A program made the translations under genes and the position numbers. The notes under the pieces are model-generated. The model had not been told where the DNA came from. It did not search any database and was given only the letters and a program-made list of their open reading frames with translations. A DNA stretch of 64,000 nt from Panopea generosa. Taxonomy: Eukaryota; Mollusca; Bivalvia; Adapedonta; Hiatellidae. This document shows, piece by piece, positions 49,301-59,048 of the stretch. The stretch is taken from positions 6,388,062 to 6,452,061 of the forward strand of contig CM055905.1 in assembly GCA_029582155.1 (NCBI GenBank). The letters are read 5' to 3'. Every line of letters begins with the position of its first letter. The stretch's first letter is position 1.

Positions 49301-52300
49301 GTTATGTATTCATTTTTTTAGCATAATTTGCTTTCAAAATGAACATCATTTTCTTAACGTTAATTTCTTTTTTCCATAACCTTTTAGCATTCGTTAAAGA
49401 AAATTAATGGCGCCGGGAAGACCGAAAACGGCACCGTAGAAACATAGACCGGCCGATGTTTAAACTGGTATAGAAACGATACATTACAAAACAAAATAGG
49501 ACATTCAAAATAAAAAGTTTCTCAGAGTATATCGTCTGTACATTTTAAACAATAAAATAACATGACTTTTTAAACAAAGTTTCATGATTTCCACATTTCA
49601 TCTTAATATACCAACAACCCAAAACCGGGTATATATTAGTGATATTGTTGCAGCGTAAGATTTTTTTGTAAAGATGTTTTTTTCAAATTCCAAAAAAAAA
49701 ATTGTCATGGCGTGACAGTCATTTATGATTTATCCCGACGAGTGATCGCATATTATATAAAAATTAACCTCAATATGTTATTGAATCGGATTTTCAACCA
49801 GCGATATACCTAAAATATTGAAACAGCACTGGGAATTACAGGTATCGCGCCGGAACACTCAGCTTTCCAAAGTTGGTGTCCCGTCAAGAAAAAATCAAGC
49901 AACTTAGCGACATTGTTTATTAAATGCATAGACTGGGTTACCATTATAACCGGTAACATATATCACTGAAGCGAGTTTAATTGAAACCGCGGATAAGTTA
50001 AAAAATTAGCTTTATGAAGATTGATTTTCAGAGAATGTAAACTTATTTACGCATATAGAAATTGATTTTAGCGTAAAACTCGTTGCTTATGCGTAATTGA
50101 TACGCACGTATATCAAATCTGGTGCGTATCCACAAATTTTAATGCGTCATATAGGCAGATACGCATCTTATCTGGAGCTCTGATTTTATATATCATAGGC
50201 CTAAGCACCTTAGCAAGCTTAAACGTCTTTATTGGCTTAGTCAATTCAAGATTAAAAAGAATTGATAAGTGAATCAGGTGAGCAACCTGGGCTCACATGG
50301 AAATGTTTTGATGCAAGTCATCAACAATGGAGCATTTTTTTATATATAAAAAATATGAAGTAATAGGTCGTGCAATGTCTGATAATTTCAATGAAATATG
50401 AAAGCAACAGATGAGTTGGCTTTTGTTTGTCTTTAACGATTTCAAGGTTTAATGTAGTTAGCGAACAACTTTATTCATATAGAATTTATATTTTATCTTA
50501 AACACAAAAACAGAAAGTTTAACATTGATTCCTTTACATTATGGCTTCTTTATAAAGGAAATGCAAATGTTCATGAAATGATATCAATATTAACATGTAA
50601 ATGTGTATTTAAGTATAGCAAATATTAAATCAACACATGAAAATATTTAAAGGCACAATGTTATTAAGTTACATTAAATTCTACCTAGGCAAAACTGTTT
50701 TATCAGAAAGAAATATTAAAAATTTAAAGTTTCTGTTGCTCTTTGAAGTTTCAAGATAAATATGCGGATAAACAAGAGAATACAGTAGGTTACCATTACA
50801 AATACATAGCACAATTAATTATGCACGATACATTGATTGGGCACTGTGTAAATATGGCGGATTATGACATCACATCAAATAAGAAAATATGATATTCTAA
50901 TTGGCTAGCACCGAAACTAGTGCAGTCATATGCTACATTATTTTACATGCATAGGGACAACTACCAAAAAAATTTTCATACAAATGGAGCATGACATAGA
51001 AATAAGAAACATTTTTAGGATGGGCTATTTTGATCTACCTTTTTCCGTCGTTAACTTTTGTTTGCTTCAAATTACCCTGGTGTCAAATTTGGCCCCTTCC
51101 TAGCGGTTTATCAGTATTTTTTTTCAAAATTTCAAAAATCCTCTTCTCTGAAAGTGCAAGGCCTGGAGCTTTGATATTTGGCATCATGGAGTATCATTTA
51201 ATGAGTTTCTATCAAGTGTTCAAGCCCCGGGGACATATCAGTTTAACAAAGGGAAATTTACATTTAAAAATGTTCATCTCATGAACCGTCCGAACAAATT
51301 CGTTCATATTTGGTATAAACAATCCCTATGACTAGGAGTTTCAAATTTGTTCAAATTAATGGGCTAGGCTCGATTAGGGCCCAGTGACGAGTCAGTTCAT
51401 TTTTACATAGGAATACTATGGGAAAACTGAAAATTCTGTTTTTCTGATTTATTTAAGGTATTATGGCAATTATATTCATGTCAGGATTATTGCTTAGGCA
51501 AAACAGTTGAGACAGGGTCCTTTAAAGGGATATGATATAAATAACAGACGAGCAGGGGCCCAAAAAAAGATAAAATTGTGAAATTTCAAAAGTCTTCTCT
51601 CAAACTGCAAAGCCTGGAGCTTTGATATTTTGCATGTAGTATCATCTAATGAATTTCTATCAAATTTGTTCAAGCCATGACCCTAGGGTTAAAATTGGCC
51701 CTGCAGCGGGGACATGTCAGTTTAACAAAAATATCGAACAATTCGGCATATTTCAAAAAATAAATGAACCAACTAGAATAACAGAGACTACCAAAACATT
51801 AATTGACCATATATACTGCAATTTTCAGAGTAACATAACCCCTATATCAGTTCCAAAGTTGGGTCTAAGCGATCATTTTCCAATATTTTTCAAACGCAAA
51901 ACAAATTTTACGGTTACGAAACTGTCTCATTATACTATAACATACAGATCATACAAAATTTTTAATGAACAAGATTTTATAAGTGATCTTCAGTTGACAC
52001 CATGGGATGTTATTAAAGTTTTTGAGGACACAAATGATATTGTAGACACTTGGTCTTCTATGTTTTTAGATATTGTTAATTAACATCTTCCTCTAAAAAC
52101 ACAGAGTTAAATACAAGCAACAGCCAAATTGGCTTACACCTGAAATAATACAGGCTATGAAGACAAGGGATCTTTAGGGAAGAATCTCTCTTTAAACAAT
52201 GGTGAAACAAAATAGTGAATCTCATTAAAGAATCAAGAAAGTCCCAATACACTAAACTTGTAAATGATGAAAGAAATCCATCTGGTATTTGGAAAATTTT

Positions 52301-54880
52301 CAAAGAACTAGGTGCCAGTAAAAATAATCATAGTAATAATGTACTTTCACTTAACCCATTACTTCATAGAGACGCCTTTGGACACCTTATATAGAAGGCT
52401 TTTGAATTATTGGGTGAATTATGTTTATATTAACTGACAGAGTGGAAAACTGTTTTCAAAGGCCTCCTGTGATTGGTGTGGGAAAACGCGTATCTATGGA
52501 GTAAAGGGTTAAAGTGAATGAAACCGAAATATTGAAATCCAAAGATATGGCATGTGAATTCAATAATTTTTTCTCATCTGTAGCCAAGAATATTAAGGAA
52601 CCTATTGAGTTTTCTAATTTTGATAAACTTCAAGCCTTTTGTAATAATAAGATTCCTGGGGACATTTCTTTCATTATCCCTGATATATCCAGTACAATGG
52701 TGGAAACATATTTAAGAACAATAGATATAATCAAGGCAACAGGGTGTGACAATATTGGTCAAAGATTATTAAAAATATCTGCACCTTTCATAACAGACAG
52801 TTTAACATATATTTGCAATAAAAGCATTAATGAGTAAGTTTTCACTGAAAAATGGAAAGAAGCAAAAGTTACTCCTCTACATAAGAGTGGTACTAAAGAC
52901 GAAGTTAATAATAACATATCAATACTACCAATTTTATCAAAAATACTTGAAAAACATGTTCACGACTCATTAATGACCTTTCTAAATAACTATGAACTGC
53001 TTCATAAAACACAATCTGGTTTCAGACCTAACCATTCATGCGAATCTGCTCTCATAGCTATGCTTGACAAGTTGCTAGAAGCAAAAATAGAGGTTTACTA
53101 ATTGGTGTCGTAATGGTCGACTTTACGAAGGCATTTGATCTTGTGGATCACCAGCTTTTGTTAAAAAAGCTTAAATATCATATCTCTGCACATACTTTAC
53201 GTTGGTTCTCTTCATATTTGTTAGGTCGAAAGAAAAAAGTTTTATTAAACAGTACACTGTCTGATGAACAAAATGTTATTAATGGTGTACCACAAGGGTC
53301 AATACTTGGTCCTTTAATATTTTTAATGTTTATAAATGATTTGCCCATAAATATTGATCAAGTAAACACTGATTTGTATGCCGATACTACCTTATCTAAA
53401 ATAGGAGAATCTCAAAAGGATATTCAAATTAAATTACAAAATTCTTTAAATGATCTGCAAACTTGGTGTAAGCATAATGGCATGCTCATAAATTCTGCAA
53501 AAAACAAAGTTATGTTAATAACAATTCATCAAAAGAGAGCACATTTGCAAATTGATTTGCAGCTAAATTATAATGATGCAAATCTTGCCTTAATATCAAA
53601 TGACAAAATACTAGGGATTCATGTTGATAACAACCTAACCTGGTCTAACCATATTGATAAAATATGTAAAAAGATTAATACCAATATATGGCTTCTTTCA
53701 AAAATAAAAGAGTACCTTTCATATAGTAACCGTGTTCAATATTATAATATATTCAACCACATATTGACTACTGTAATATCATTTGGGGTGGTACTTCTAA
53801 CGTTAATCTTTATAGAGTATTTCGTCTTCAAATAAGGGCTTGTAAGATTATTTCAAATGATTTAACACCAGTATACATAAATGAAATGTTTAAACCAAGA
53901 GGCCAAAAATGATAATTTACCAGCACTACGACACATTTCACCAAAGGATTTTATTACGCCTAGGCCATATAAAGAAATATTTTAACAGAGCCTAAGTTAT
54001 TCAGGTCCTGTTATTTGGAAATATATTCCAAATCACCTGAAACAATTAGATTATCTAACTCTTTTCATAATAATTGTGTTAAATGGATGAAATCGAATTA
54101 GTTAACATCTAAATACTAAAATAATTTGTTTTATCCTTATCAGCTTACAAATGAGCATGAAATTATAGTGTACGCATGTATGTGTTTATGTTTGTGTGTT
54201 TGTGAGTGCTGGCATATGTTTGTGAGTGTGTGCATGCATATGTGTAGAGCATTCCATTTCATGTCCACTGCATAACTCCTACATGCATGAAAGGATGTTA
54301 ATATAATTTATGTAACATGTCATGGGTTAAAAAATGGCATTGAACCCCATTAAAAACAGAAACAAATAGTATGCACATGTTGACACAACATTTAGATTGT
54401 ATTATTTTTCCAGCAAGTATTCAGATTTTACCATTTTAGGCAGCATATTTGAATTCAACAAACTTGCTTGTCAAGTTTAGTTTTGGCTTAGAACTGCAAA
54501 TAAATGCAGCAGAGTATATTATTAAAATTGCAAATAATTGTAGAACATGTTTTGTCCGAGGAACACTCTCTAACTAAATCTTATATTGTGTTTTGTTTTT
54601 TTTACAAAATAGAAGTCTATAAATATCGTAAACATAATTTTGTAGCCATGATCTTTGTTATAATTTGGAAATTAACTTCATTAATACTATATATTGAACT
54701 AGTGATCTATGATTCCTGATTCCAGTTTTATATGAAACTAATGATAAATTGTACTTTGTCGTCTATTTTCAGGGCTATCATTGATTATGCCAATGCAATG
54801 GATGGTGTTATAATCTCTAATGACAAATTTAGAGAGTTTAAGGGTATCAGCGACAATATAAACAAAATATTGGAGAACAG
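40191..54880 (+). CDS. NYN-domain ribonuclease gene, N4BP1/KHNYN/ZC3H12-like, 3' end outside window
   Basis: Five exons (40191-40335, 40443-40523, 43338-43485, 47459-47701, 54773-54880) with GT-AG introns and matching phases. The last three encode a NYN/PIN-like RNase domain. It begins RRHIIIDGSNVALR, with the first metal-binding Asp. It continues through FFKNLGHTGRIMVSVPKWR (equivalent to the FVPQWR strand of N4BP1) and CHEDRAIIDYA, then ends so far in GVIISNDKFREF with another catalytic Asp. Proteins of this family cleave viral or host mRNA. The first exons encode a low-complexity linker with MGFNETHY, where relatives have a UBA/CUE-like segment. The terminal part of the domain should follow in one more exon, which I did not find before 64000. 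The introns are full of transposons. Upstream exons may also exist: exon 1 has an acceptor before its ATG. Confidence 0.8.
40443..40523 (+). CDS. NYN RNase gene, exon 2
   Basis: Acceptor TTGTTCTTTTAG, donor GTAAGA. 81 bp, phase 1 at both ends, reading SLLGTPEEIETTTNLLVKDN and on to FKLR. A symmetrical exon that could be skipped without changing frame. Confidence 0.7.
40640..41330 (+). repeat. Intronic repeat, about 150-210-bp units with TCAAGGTCA
   Basis: The phrases CTCCTAAA(C/A)...CATGAAACTTGG(G/A), CACCTCCTCAGGATGA and GGTCAAGGTCA recur three or four times. The open frames at 40650-40865, 40723-41022 and 41077-41325 follow these units and are not genes. Lies in the intron between exons 2 and 3. 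Confidence 0.6.
41770..42560 (+). repeat. Two-copy tandem duplication, period about 389 bp
   Basis: TATAATAGTGTA(C/T)TATAAT at 41945 recurs at 42334, and the surrounding text (GCAATATACTTAGGTATAGG, CACTACTGCATAATGGTGAT) follows in both. The copies differ at roughly one base in ten by eye. AT-rich, intronic, non-coding. Confidence 0.75.
42561..43337. other. Intron sequence, one unexplained minus-strand frame
   Basis: AT-rich up to 42840. A minus-strand frame at 42849-43058 (69 codons) has reasonably balanced composition and reads IHDLFVEVVFLPSHFELVIL. I do not recognise it. It may be a scrap of a mobile-element or duplicated host ORF. Confidence 0.25.
43338..43485 (+). CDS. NYN RNase gene, exon 3 (start of catalytic domain)
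   Basis: Acceptor TTTCTTTAAG, chosen because an in-frame stop lies just upstream (TAA at 43334) and because its phase completes the codon left by exon 2. The first half is Pro/Ser rich (AETSPRSASPGPV); the second enters the NYN fold with RRHIIIDGSNVAL. Ends in phase 2 at donor GTAAAA. Confidence 0.8.
43486..44519. other. Intron, repeat text only
   Basis: Between exons 3 and 4. 43980-44060 contains the phrase AACCATAACTCTGCGTTGCATT of a repeat that resumes at 45240. No gene. Confidence 0.4.
44520..44790 (+). mobile_element. LINE-like 3' UTR remnant
   Basis: A pyrimidine-rich start (CTCTTCCTCTCTTCCTCTC), then TTATGCCATTGTTAAAAA, then CCAACCCCATTTCATG and GAAATAAAATATG with an AATAAA signal. 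This order resembles the 3' ends of LINEs in this window, but no coding end precedes it. Confidence 0.3.
44978..45253 (-). pseudogene. Zinc-finger fragment of a hAT transposase
   Basis: Minus-strand reading KLPKREFRDVWLEKNALLY, then CDVC, then NPFTSGCTNFRHSTILRH and STQH. This is the TTF/BED-type zinc finger at the N-terminus of ZNF862/KIAA1586-like hAT transposases (CxxC and a His pair after the FTSGCxNF motif). The rest of the transposase is absent. It lies in the NYN-gene intron between two parts of another repeat. Confidence 0.6.
45254..47408 (+). mobile_element. Hairpin-ended repeat array with TCAAGGTCA units
   Basis: About six to eight units of roughly 150-330 bp, each with GTAAGACC(C/T)A, CTCAAAGGTCAAGGTCACA and TGTCCGGCCTGTAACTTTG. 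It ends GGCCATTGTGGCCCTCTTG at 47390-47408, the same hairpin-plus-CTTG ending as the other families here. The 5' end is unclear, perhaps near 45540-45600 where TCCATCCGTCC occurs. Frames such as 45689-46000 are repeat text. Intronic. Confidence 0.55.
47459..47701 (+). CDS. NYN RNase gene, exon 4
   Basis: Acceptor TTTCTTTTATACAG, donor GTAAAA; 243 bp, phase 2 at both ends. It encodes the middle of the domain: SVDFFKNLGHTGRIMVSVPK, CQYILEELQKESVVLCIPAG and WACHEDR. The exon starts 50 bases after the 3' hairpin of the repeat element ending at 47408. Confidence 0.85.
47702..48383. repeat. Degenerate family-B units in intron
   Basis: Weak copies of the unit phrases (CTATGGGAAAACAAAAACATCTC, AAGGGGCCACAGG). 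No gene. Confidence 0.4.
48384..50182. mobile_element. Non-autonomous hAT element, about 1.8 kb
   Basis: Left end CAGAGCTCAAGATAA at 48384 and right end (inverted) CAGAGCTCCAGATAA ending at 50182: 14 of 15 bases match, a hAT-type terminal repeat. The right end also shares GATACGCATCTTATCTGG style text with the hAT at 8457 (GATACGCTGCTTATCTGG), so the two are related. No transposase is present. Flanking 8-mers (ACATTTTA and ATTTTATA) are similar but not identical, so the target duplication is uncertain. A tRNA-derived SINE sits inside. Confidence 0.6.
48692..48870 (+). mobile_element. tRNA-derived SINE
   Basis: The A box lies in GGTAGTCTAATGGATAGAG and the B box in GAGTTCGATCCCC, 30-40 bases apart, as in tRNA-headed SINEs. 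It is followed by a non-tRNA body to about 48870. The minus-strand open frame over it is a by-product. It is not a tRNA gene, because no acceptor stem closes. Confidence 0.65.
50183..51030. other. No gene recognised
   Basis: AT-rich intronic sequence without supported features. Confidence 0.4.
51031..51727 (+). repeat. Two tandem units, about 470 bp
   Basis: CCTGGAGCTTTGATATTTGGC at about 51163 recurs as CCTGGAGCTTTGATATTTTGC at about 51613, and GGGGACAT(A/G)TCAGTTTAACAAA recurs at about 51230 and 51708. The LINE that follows interrupts the second unit just after AGTTTAACAAA. Confidence 0.65.
51728..54110 (+). pseudogene. LINE endonuclease-RT remnant with mutated YADD
   Basis: Endonuclease end: INEPTRITETTKTLIDHIYC and GLSDHFPIFF (51728-52083). 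RT N-terminus: 52514-53100, including TEKWKEAKVTPLHKSGT and LHKTQSGFRPNHSCESAL. RT core: 53113-53835 with MVDFTKAFDLVDHQLL, NGVPQGSILGPLIFLMFIND and LYADTTLSKI. The catalytic YADD box reads YADT, so one metal-binding Asp is lost. Several stops and frame changes (52084, 52835, 53099, near 53780) also break the protein. Confidence 0.8.
51728..54115 (+). mobile_element. 5'-truncated jockey/CR1-like LINE in the NYN intron
   Basis: Coding similarity begins abruptly at 51728 inside the repeat text, in the C-terminal part of the endonuclease. It runs through RT to a worn tail near 54110, followed by a TG-rich stretch at 54170-54250. It lies in the sense direction within the intron between exons 4 and 5. 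Confidence 0.75.
54170..54250 (+). repeat. TG-rich low-complexity tract
   Basis: Imperfect GTGTTTGTG/ATGTGT repeats just 3' of the LINE coding end; possibly the element's 3' microsatellite tail. Confidence 0.6.
54773..54880 (+). CDS. NYN RNase gene, exon 5
   Basis: Acceptor GTCTATTTTCAG, donor GTACAA; 108 bp, phase 2 at both ends. It encodes AIIDYANAMDGVIISNDKFR and the following GISDNINKILENR, the strand and helix after the catalytic Asp. The following 9 kb shows no obvious continuation by eye. Confidence 0.85.
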
Positions 54881-56489
54881 GTACAAAAAAATATACATAA
54901 TACTACATTCTGTGAAGTTTAATAAAAAAAATTGCTCATCCAACGCAATTTTAACGTGGTTGCAAAATTAAGGGAATACAGGAGAAAAATTATCAGAGTG
55001 TAAGTTTGATAAATATGCAATAAAAAATCAAGAAGGCATTTACTCATAACCCAGACATAACGAAGATGTACTTGTGATATACTTGATTTACCATCTCTGT
55101 CTGTCTGTATGTAGATGAGTCTTGTCCAGACTGTTTATCTGCCCTTAATGCACATTTCTCTTTAAAACTTTACATAGTTTTTGCTCATTGACTTGACAAT
55201 GTTTCGACTGCATGACTGAGGTACGTATGTCAAAGGTCAAGGTCACATTTAGAGGTCAAACATATGAAAAAAGGTCTGTTTATAGAAAGTGGTATTCATG
55301 TATTTATTGATTTTGAGATAGTTAAACACAAATGATCATGCCAAGAACAAAATGACAGTTATATCGTCACAATGGTTGTTCAAGCGGGCGTCCGTCTGTC
55401 CGATCTTGTCCAACCTATAACATTCTAATTCATTGAGGGATTTTGAAATAACCTGACAAAATGTTTTGAATTGTTTAAGTATCATAGTATATATATTTAT
55501 ATATAACATATTTGAAACAGTAAAAAAAATATAACTCACAAGAATGCACACTGCCACGCGAGCATATACTCACTTTTTCTACGTTTTTAAGCAGATAGAA
55601 ATATGAAATTAGGTATTAATCAGATGGTTACGAACCTTAAATGCTTCATATATAAATTTAGAAGTATTAACAAGTAGTTTTCGTCTTTTCGTAGATAATA
55701 AAATAACACATTTATTAGACATAGGCCATGCCACCCGGACTCTATACGATATTATTATTTGTATACATTTGGCAAATTCTATTCTGTCTTTCGACACCAG
55801 TATATCTTCCGGATTCAACCGCAAGATTATGTGAACTTAATTTATTGTATCATAGTTTTATTTAAAGATCGGTGCTAAATGAATTTCTGATGCGAGAAAG
55901 ATTTCGTGTAAAAAAGTAGATAAAACTAAAAATCAGCATTGTTAATTTCACAAGACAAAAACAATCTTACAATTTTAAAAGTAATTAAAAATTTAGATGT
56001 ACATTGTATTATCATTATTTTATATTTTTAAAATATCATTATCATTGGATCTTTTTTTTGACTTCTTGATTTGTCACAGCTTTTATATAAATGTTACGTG
56101 CGTGCACACGGTTAGTCATTCACACCTGACAAAACCAATGTATTAACTATTATGTAGGCAGTAAATACATGTTCTGATTTGTTTATTTCCATTGTCTGTA
56201 TGATTATAATCTGGATTTTTTTCTAAAGATATTTAGTTGACATAAAATGGACTTTATAATCAATAATACACATTGCGAGGGAACAGCGAGCTTTATTATG
56301 GCCCTTGCGCTGGAAGGTTGACTTAAATGATTTTGAATAAAAAAAGTGTTAGGCATAGGAGCAAGAAATAATTGACTGTGTGATATATTATCCGGATGCT
56401 GCTTTTTTTAGTTTGTTTCCCAAATGTGGTTTGAACGTGGTTTCATTAAACTAACAAATACATTTCCCTCATTAGATCAGGAACTGAAT
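54881..56489. other. Sequence after exon 5; repeats, no exon found
   Basis: 55080-55550 has repeat text (TCTGTCTGTCTGTATG, TCAAAGGTCAAGGTCACATTT, GCGTCCGTCTGTCC) of the hairpin-element style. The rest is unassigned. I looked for the next NYN exon here and saw no convincing candidate. Confidence 0.4.
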
Positions 56490-56600
56490 TGTATTTTGAG
56501 AGGTCATCGGGTAGAGCCTGAGTTTGTACTCACGACCTCTGGCATCAGAATCCAACACTCTATCCACTGCACTAATGATCCACTTATATTCAGGAATACA
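56490..56600 (-). mobile_element. tRNA-derived SINE head
   Basis: On the minus strand TTAGTGCAGTGGATAGAG is an A-box-like start, with GGTCGTGAGTACAAACTC as a worn B box about 30 bases later. It resembles the SINE at 48692. The plus-strand frame at 56424-56627 over it is not coding. Confidence 0.5.
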
Positions 56601-56699
56601 ATTAATTTGGTACTATTATTTGAATAATTGAAAGAGATGTGCATGAGTATACTGTATTTACTTGAATGGAAATATAACAGTTGTATATTTTGTTTGTTT

Positions 56700-56980
56700 C
56701 ACGCAGGCATTGATTACAAACAATGTATATAGCTAACTTACGTTAACCTATACTTTGGGCTCTAAAACCTTAGTTTAATTTTTTTTTGTTTAGCTCGGGT
56801 TTGGTTTAAAAAGTTTTATGTTTAGCTCAGCTTGTTCTCAGTTTCTGAACAAACTACTCTTATATTATGTTATAGAAACAATGTATATAGCTAACTTACA
56901 TAAATTTTCATACTTTGGACTGTAAAATCTTAGATTAGTTTTTTGTTTAGGTCTAGTTTGAATATGTTTTCAGTAATTAT
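56700..56980 (+). repeat. Two degenerate copies of part of the 4-kb unit
   Basis: GAAACAATGTATATAGCTAACTT and the following TTTTTTGTTTAG text match 25165-25240 in the 4-kb unit. The phrase occurs twice here, about 140-160 bp apart. Confidence 0.5.
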
Positions 56981-57169
56981 TAATACTATTATTACATCAC
57001 TGACCTTGACCTATTTTATGGACTTGATTAATACTGTCATTATCCGGTTAAAATTGTATGCGCCCAAAACTGTTATTTGATTTATAAGATTTTATCTTCC
57101 GTTCTAATCCATATTTATACTTTAAATTGATTTGTATGTGTAAATTTGAATGAATAAATATGTTTAAAC

Positions 57170-57720
57170 TGAACCAAATACTCTGCCCCATTTCAACTTT
57201 GTAACTGACTCCAAGACCCTTACCCCTACTCCCCCCCCCACCCCCACCCCCATTTGTTTTTGTATTAAGTAACACAACTCTGCCCGATTTCAACTTTGTT
57301 ACCGACACTAAAACCATCACCTACCCCCACTCCCCACCCCCCTATTTTTTTTTTTAAAAAAAAATTATTTTATTTTCGTATTGATTCATTATAGTCTGCC
57401 CCATCTAAACTTTGTTACTGACCCCAAGGATTACCCCCACCAAGACCCCTCGCCCATTTTTTTCTTTAAATTTTGTCTTGTTTTAAATTTAATAGTATTC
57501 TACCCCTTTATTATCGACCACCCACTCCAATTGTTTTTTTTATAAAATTTTGTTCTTTTAAAATTTCGTTCTGTATTGAACAAGATACACTGTCCCTTTT
57601 CAACTTTGTTACCAATCCCAAGACACCATCCCCCTCCGACTTTGTTTTATTTTTTTTTACATTGTGGCACATACGCCTCCACATTCACCTCCACACCCAG
57701 ATTTTAAAATTAAATTAAAT
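57170..57720 (+). repeat. C-rich tandem repeat, about 105-120-bp units
   Basis: The phrase CAACTTTGTTACTGAC(C)CCAAGACC recurs about five times, separated by C-rich (CCCCCCCCACCCCCACCCCC) and T-rich runs. Frames at 57048-57320 and 57473-57718 follow the repeat and are not genes. Confidence 0.65.
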
Positions 57721-58440
57721 ACATTTCAGCTTAAGTACTGGCTAGCTAGCCATAGCTAGACATATACTTATTCTGCACTAATAGTCCTACACACACATAC
57801 ATGTATTTACTATTTTGCTAATATGAAAGATGGTTTCATTCATAGTAGAGATTATGCTGTTCTTCGACATTTCTATTAAATCTATTTTATTTTTTCAGTA
57901 ACTTCACTGACTTTGGCCTTTGTAATAGATTTGGAAAATCGAGCGTCTTTACCCGCTTGCGGTGCTCTTGTATTTTATATGATTGTGAGCTGTATATGCT
58001 TAAATCGAAATAAAATATTTGTTCTATTGTTCTTTTAACTAATTCATTTCGAAATAGCAAGGCAAATAGTGAATTCATATTACATCTTTTCGAATTGTTA
58101 TTTATATAACATGAAATTATTTATATTTTTGTTGCGTAAAATTAATCATGTTTAAATATGTCACTGCGAGAAGAATTGACATTGAAGCCGTAGTTAAGCA
58201 CTGAGGCGCCCTCTATTGTGTAAAATGTATGTTAAACACACTATATTGATCAGTTAAATATTGATATTAATGATACAATTGCCAAATGTATGACTAAATA
58301 CAGTTTTATAACGCATTACACCTAAATACATTGATAAATACTACATTTTTTATAATTCTGTGAAAATAAAATTTCATTTTTATCTCGATTTCAATTATGG
58401 ACTTAACTCTCCTATAACGAAAAAGAAAGAGTGTATCTGA
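57721..58440. other. No gene recognised
   Basis: AT-rich sequence with no supported feature. The minus-strand frame at 57887-58078 is short and without recognisable motifs. Confidence 0.35.
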
Positions 58441-58680
58441 ATGAACGAGTGCACTCAACAGCGCACAGATAGTTTTGTTATCAGTTATCTTACTGCGTGT
58501 ACTGCACATCTGAGTGCACTCGCTCTATTTCTTGCATTCAGGAGAGCATTTATTATTAAAAATTCAGCGTTCGCTCACGGTAGAGGTCCGCGCTCTGTCC
58601 ACGCTCATTTCGCGCTCCGTTTCGCTCTGAGTGCACTCCGTTTGCGTGCAATTGGGGTACTTGAGCAGCACTTCTCAAAA
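58441..58680. repeat. GC-richer island with three GAGTGCACTC palindromes
   Basis: The perfect 10-bp palindrome occurs at 58447-58456, 58512-58521 and 58629-58638, with CGCTC/GCGCTC text between. Function unknown. The plus-strand frame at 58441-58806 runs on into known repeat text, so I do not call it a gene. Confidence 0.45.
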
Positions 58681-58869
58681 ACCATAAGCACAATTGTAAT
58701 GAGATATTGTACAGCTTTGGTAACTAAGGGTGAATCAAAATTATCACTTGCATGGTCCAAAAAGTCAAATTCAAGGTTAACTTTAAAATTCTTCGTGCCA
58801 TCATAAACATTGTGAATTTATGCCCCTGGGTCTCACAGTTGGACCCTTGGAGTGGGTACTATTTTACTA
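58681..58869 (+). repeat. Family A-like repeat text, LINE target
   Basis: Matches 18090-18375 (CTCAAAAACCAT, GCCCCTGGGTCTCACAG, TACT...TTTACTA). The last 23 bases (58847-58869) are repeated at 63813-63835 as the LINE target duplication. Confidence 0.6.
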
Positions 58870-59048
58870 TATATATAGTATAGTAATAGTATAGTATATT
58901 TATTCAGGTAACATAGGCCTCTGGCCAAAAATACAAAATATAAAAAGTACAAATTGACATTAGAGTGACGAATAAACATGTTGTAACAAATAGCATATGC
59001 AGATACATTTGAATTTATAATCGAGATACTTTTACTGATAATACAATA

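Noticed and set aside
57048-57320. Glycine-run protein on the minus strand
   Set aside because: Comes from a poly-C tract in a tandem repeat.
58441-58806. 121-codon plus-strand ORF
   Set aside because: Runs from a palindromic block into known repeat text; no motif or splice support.
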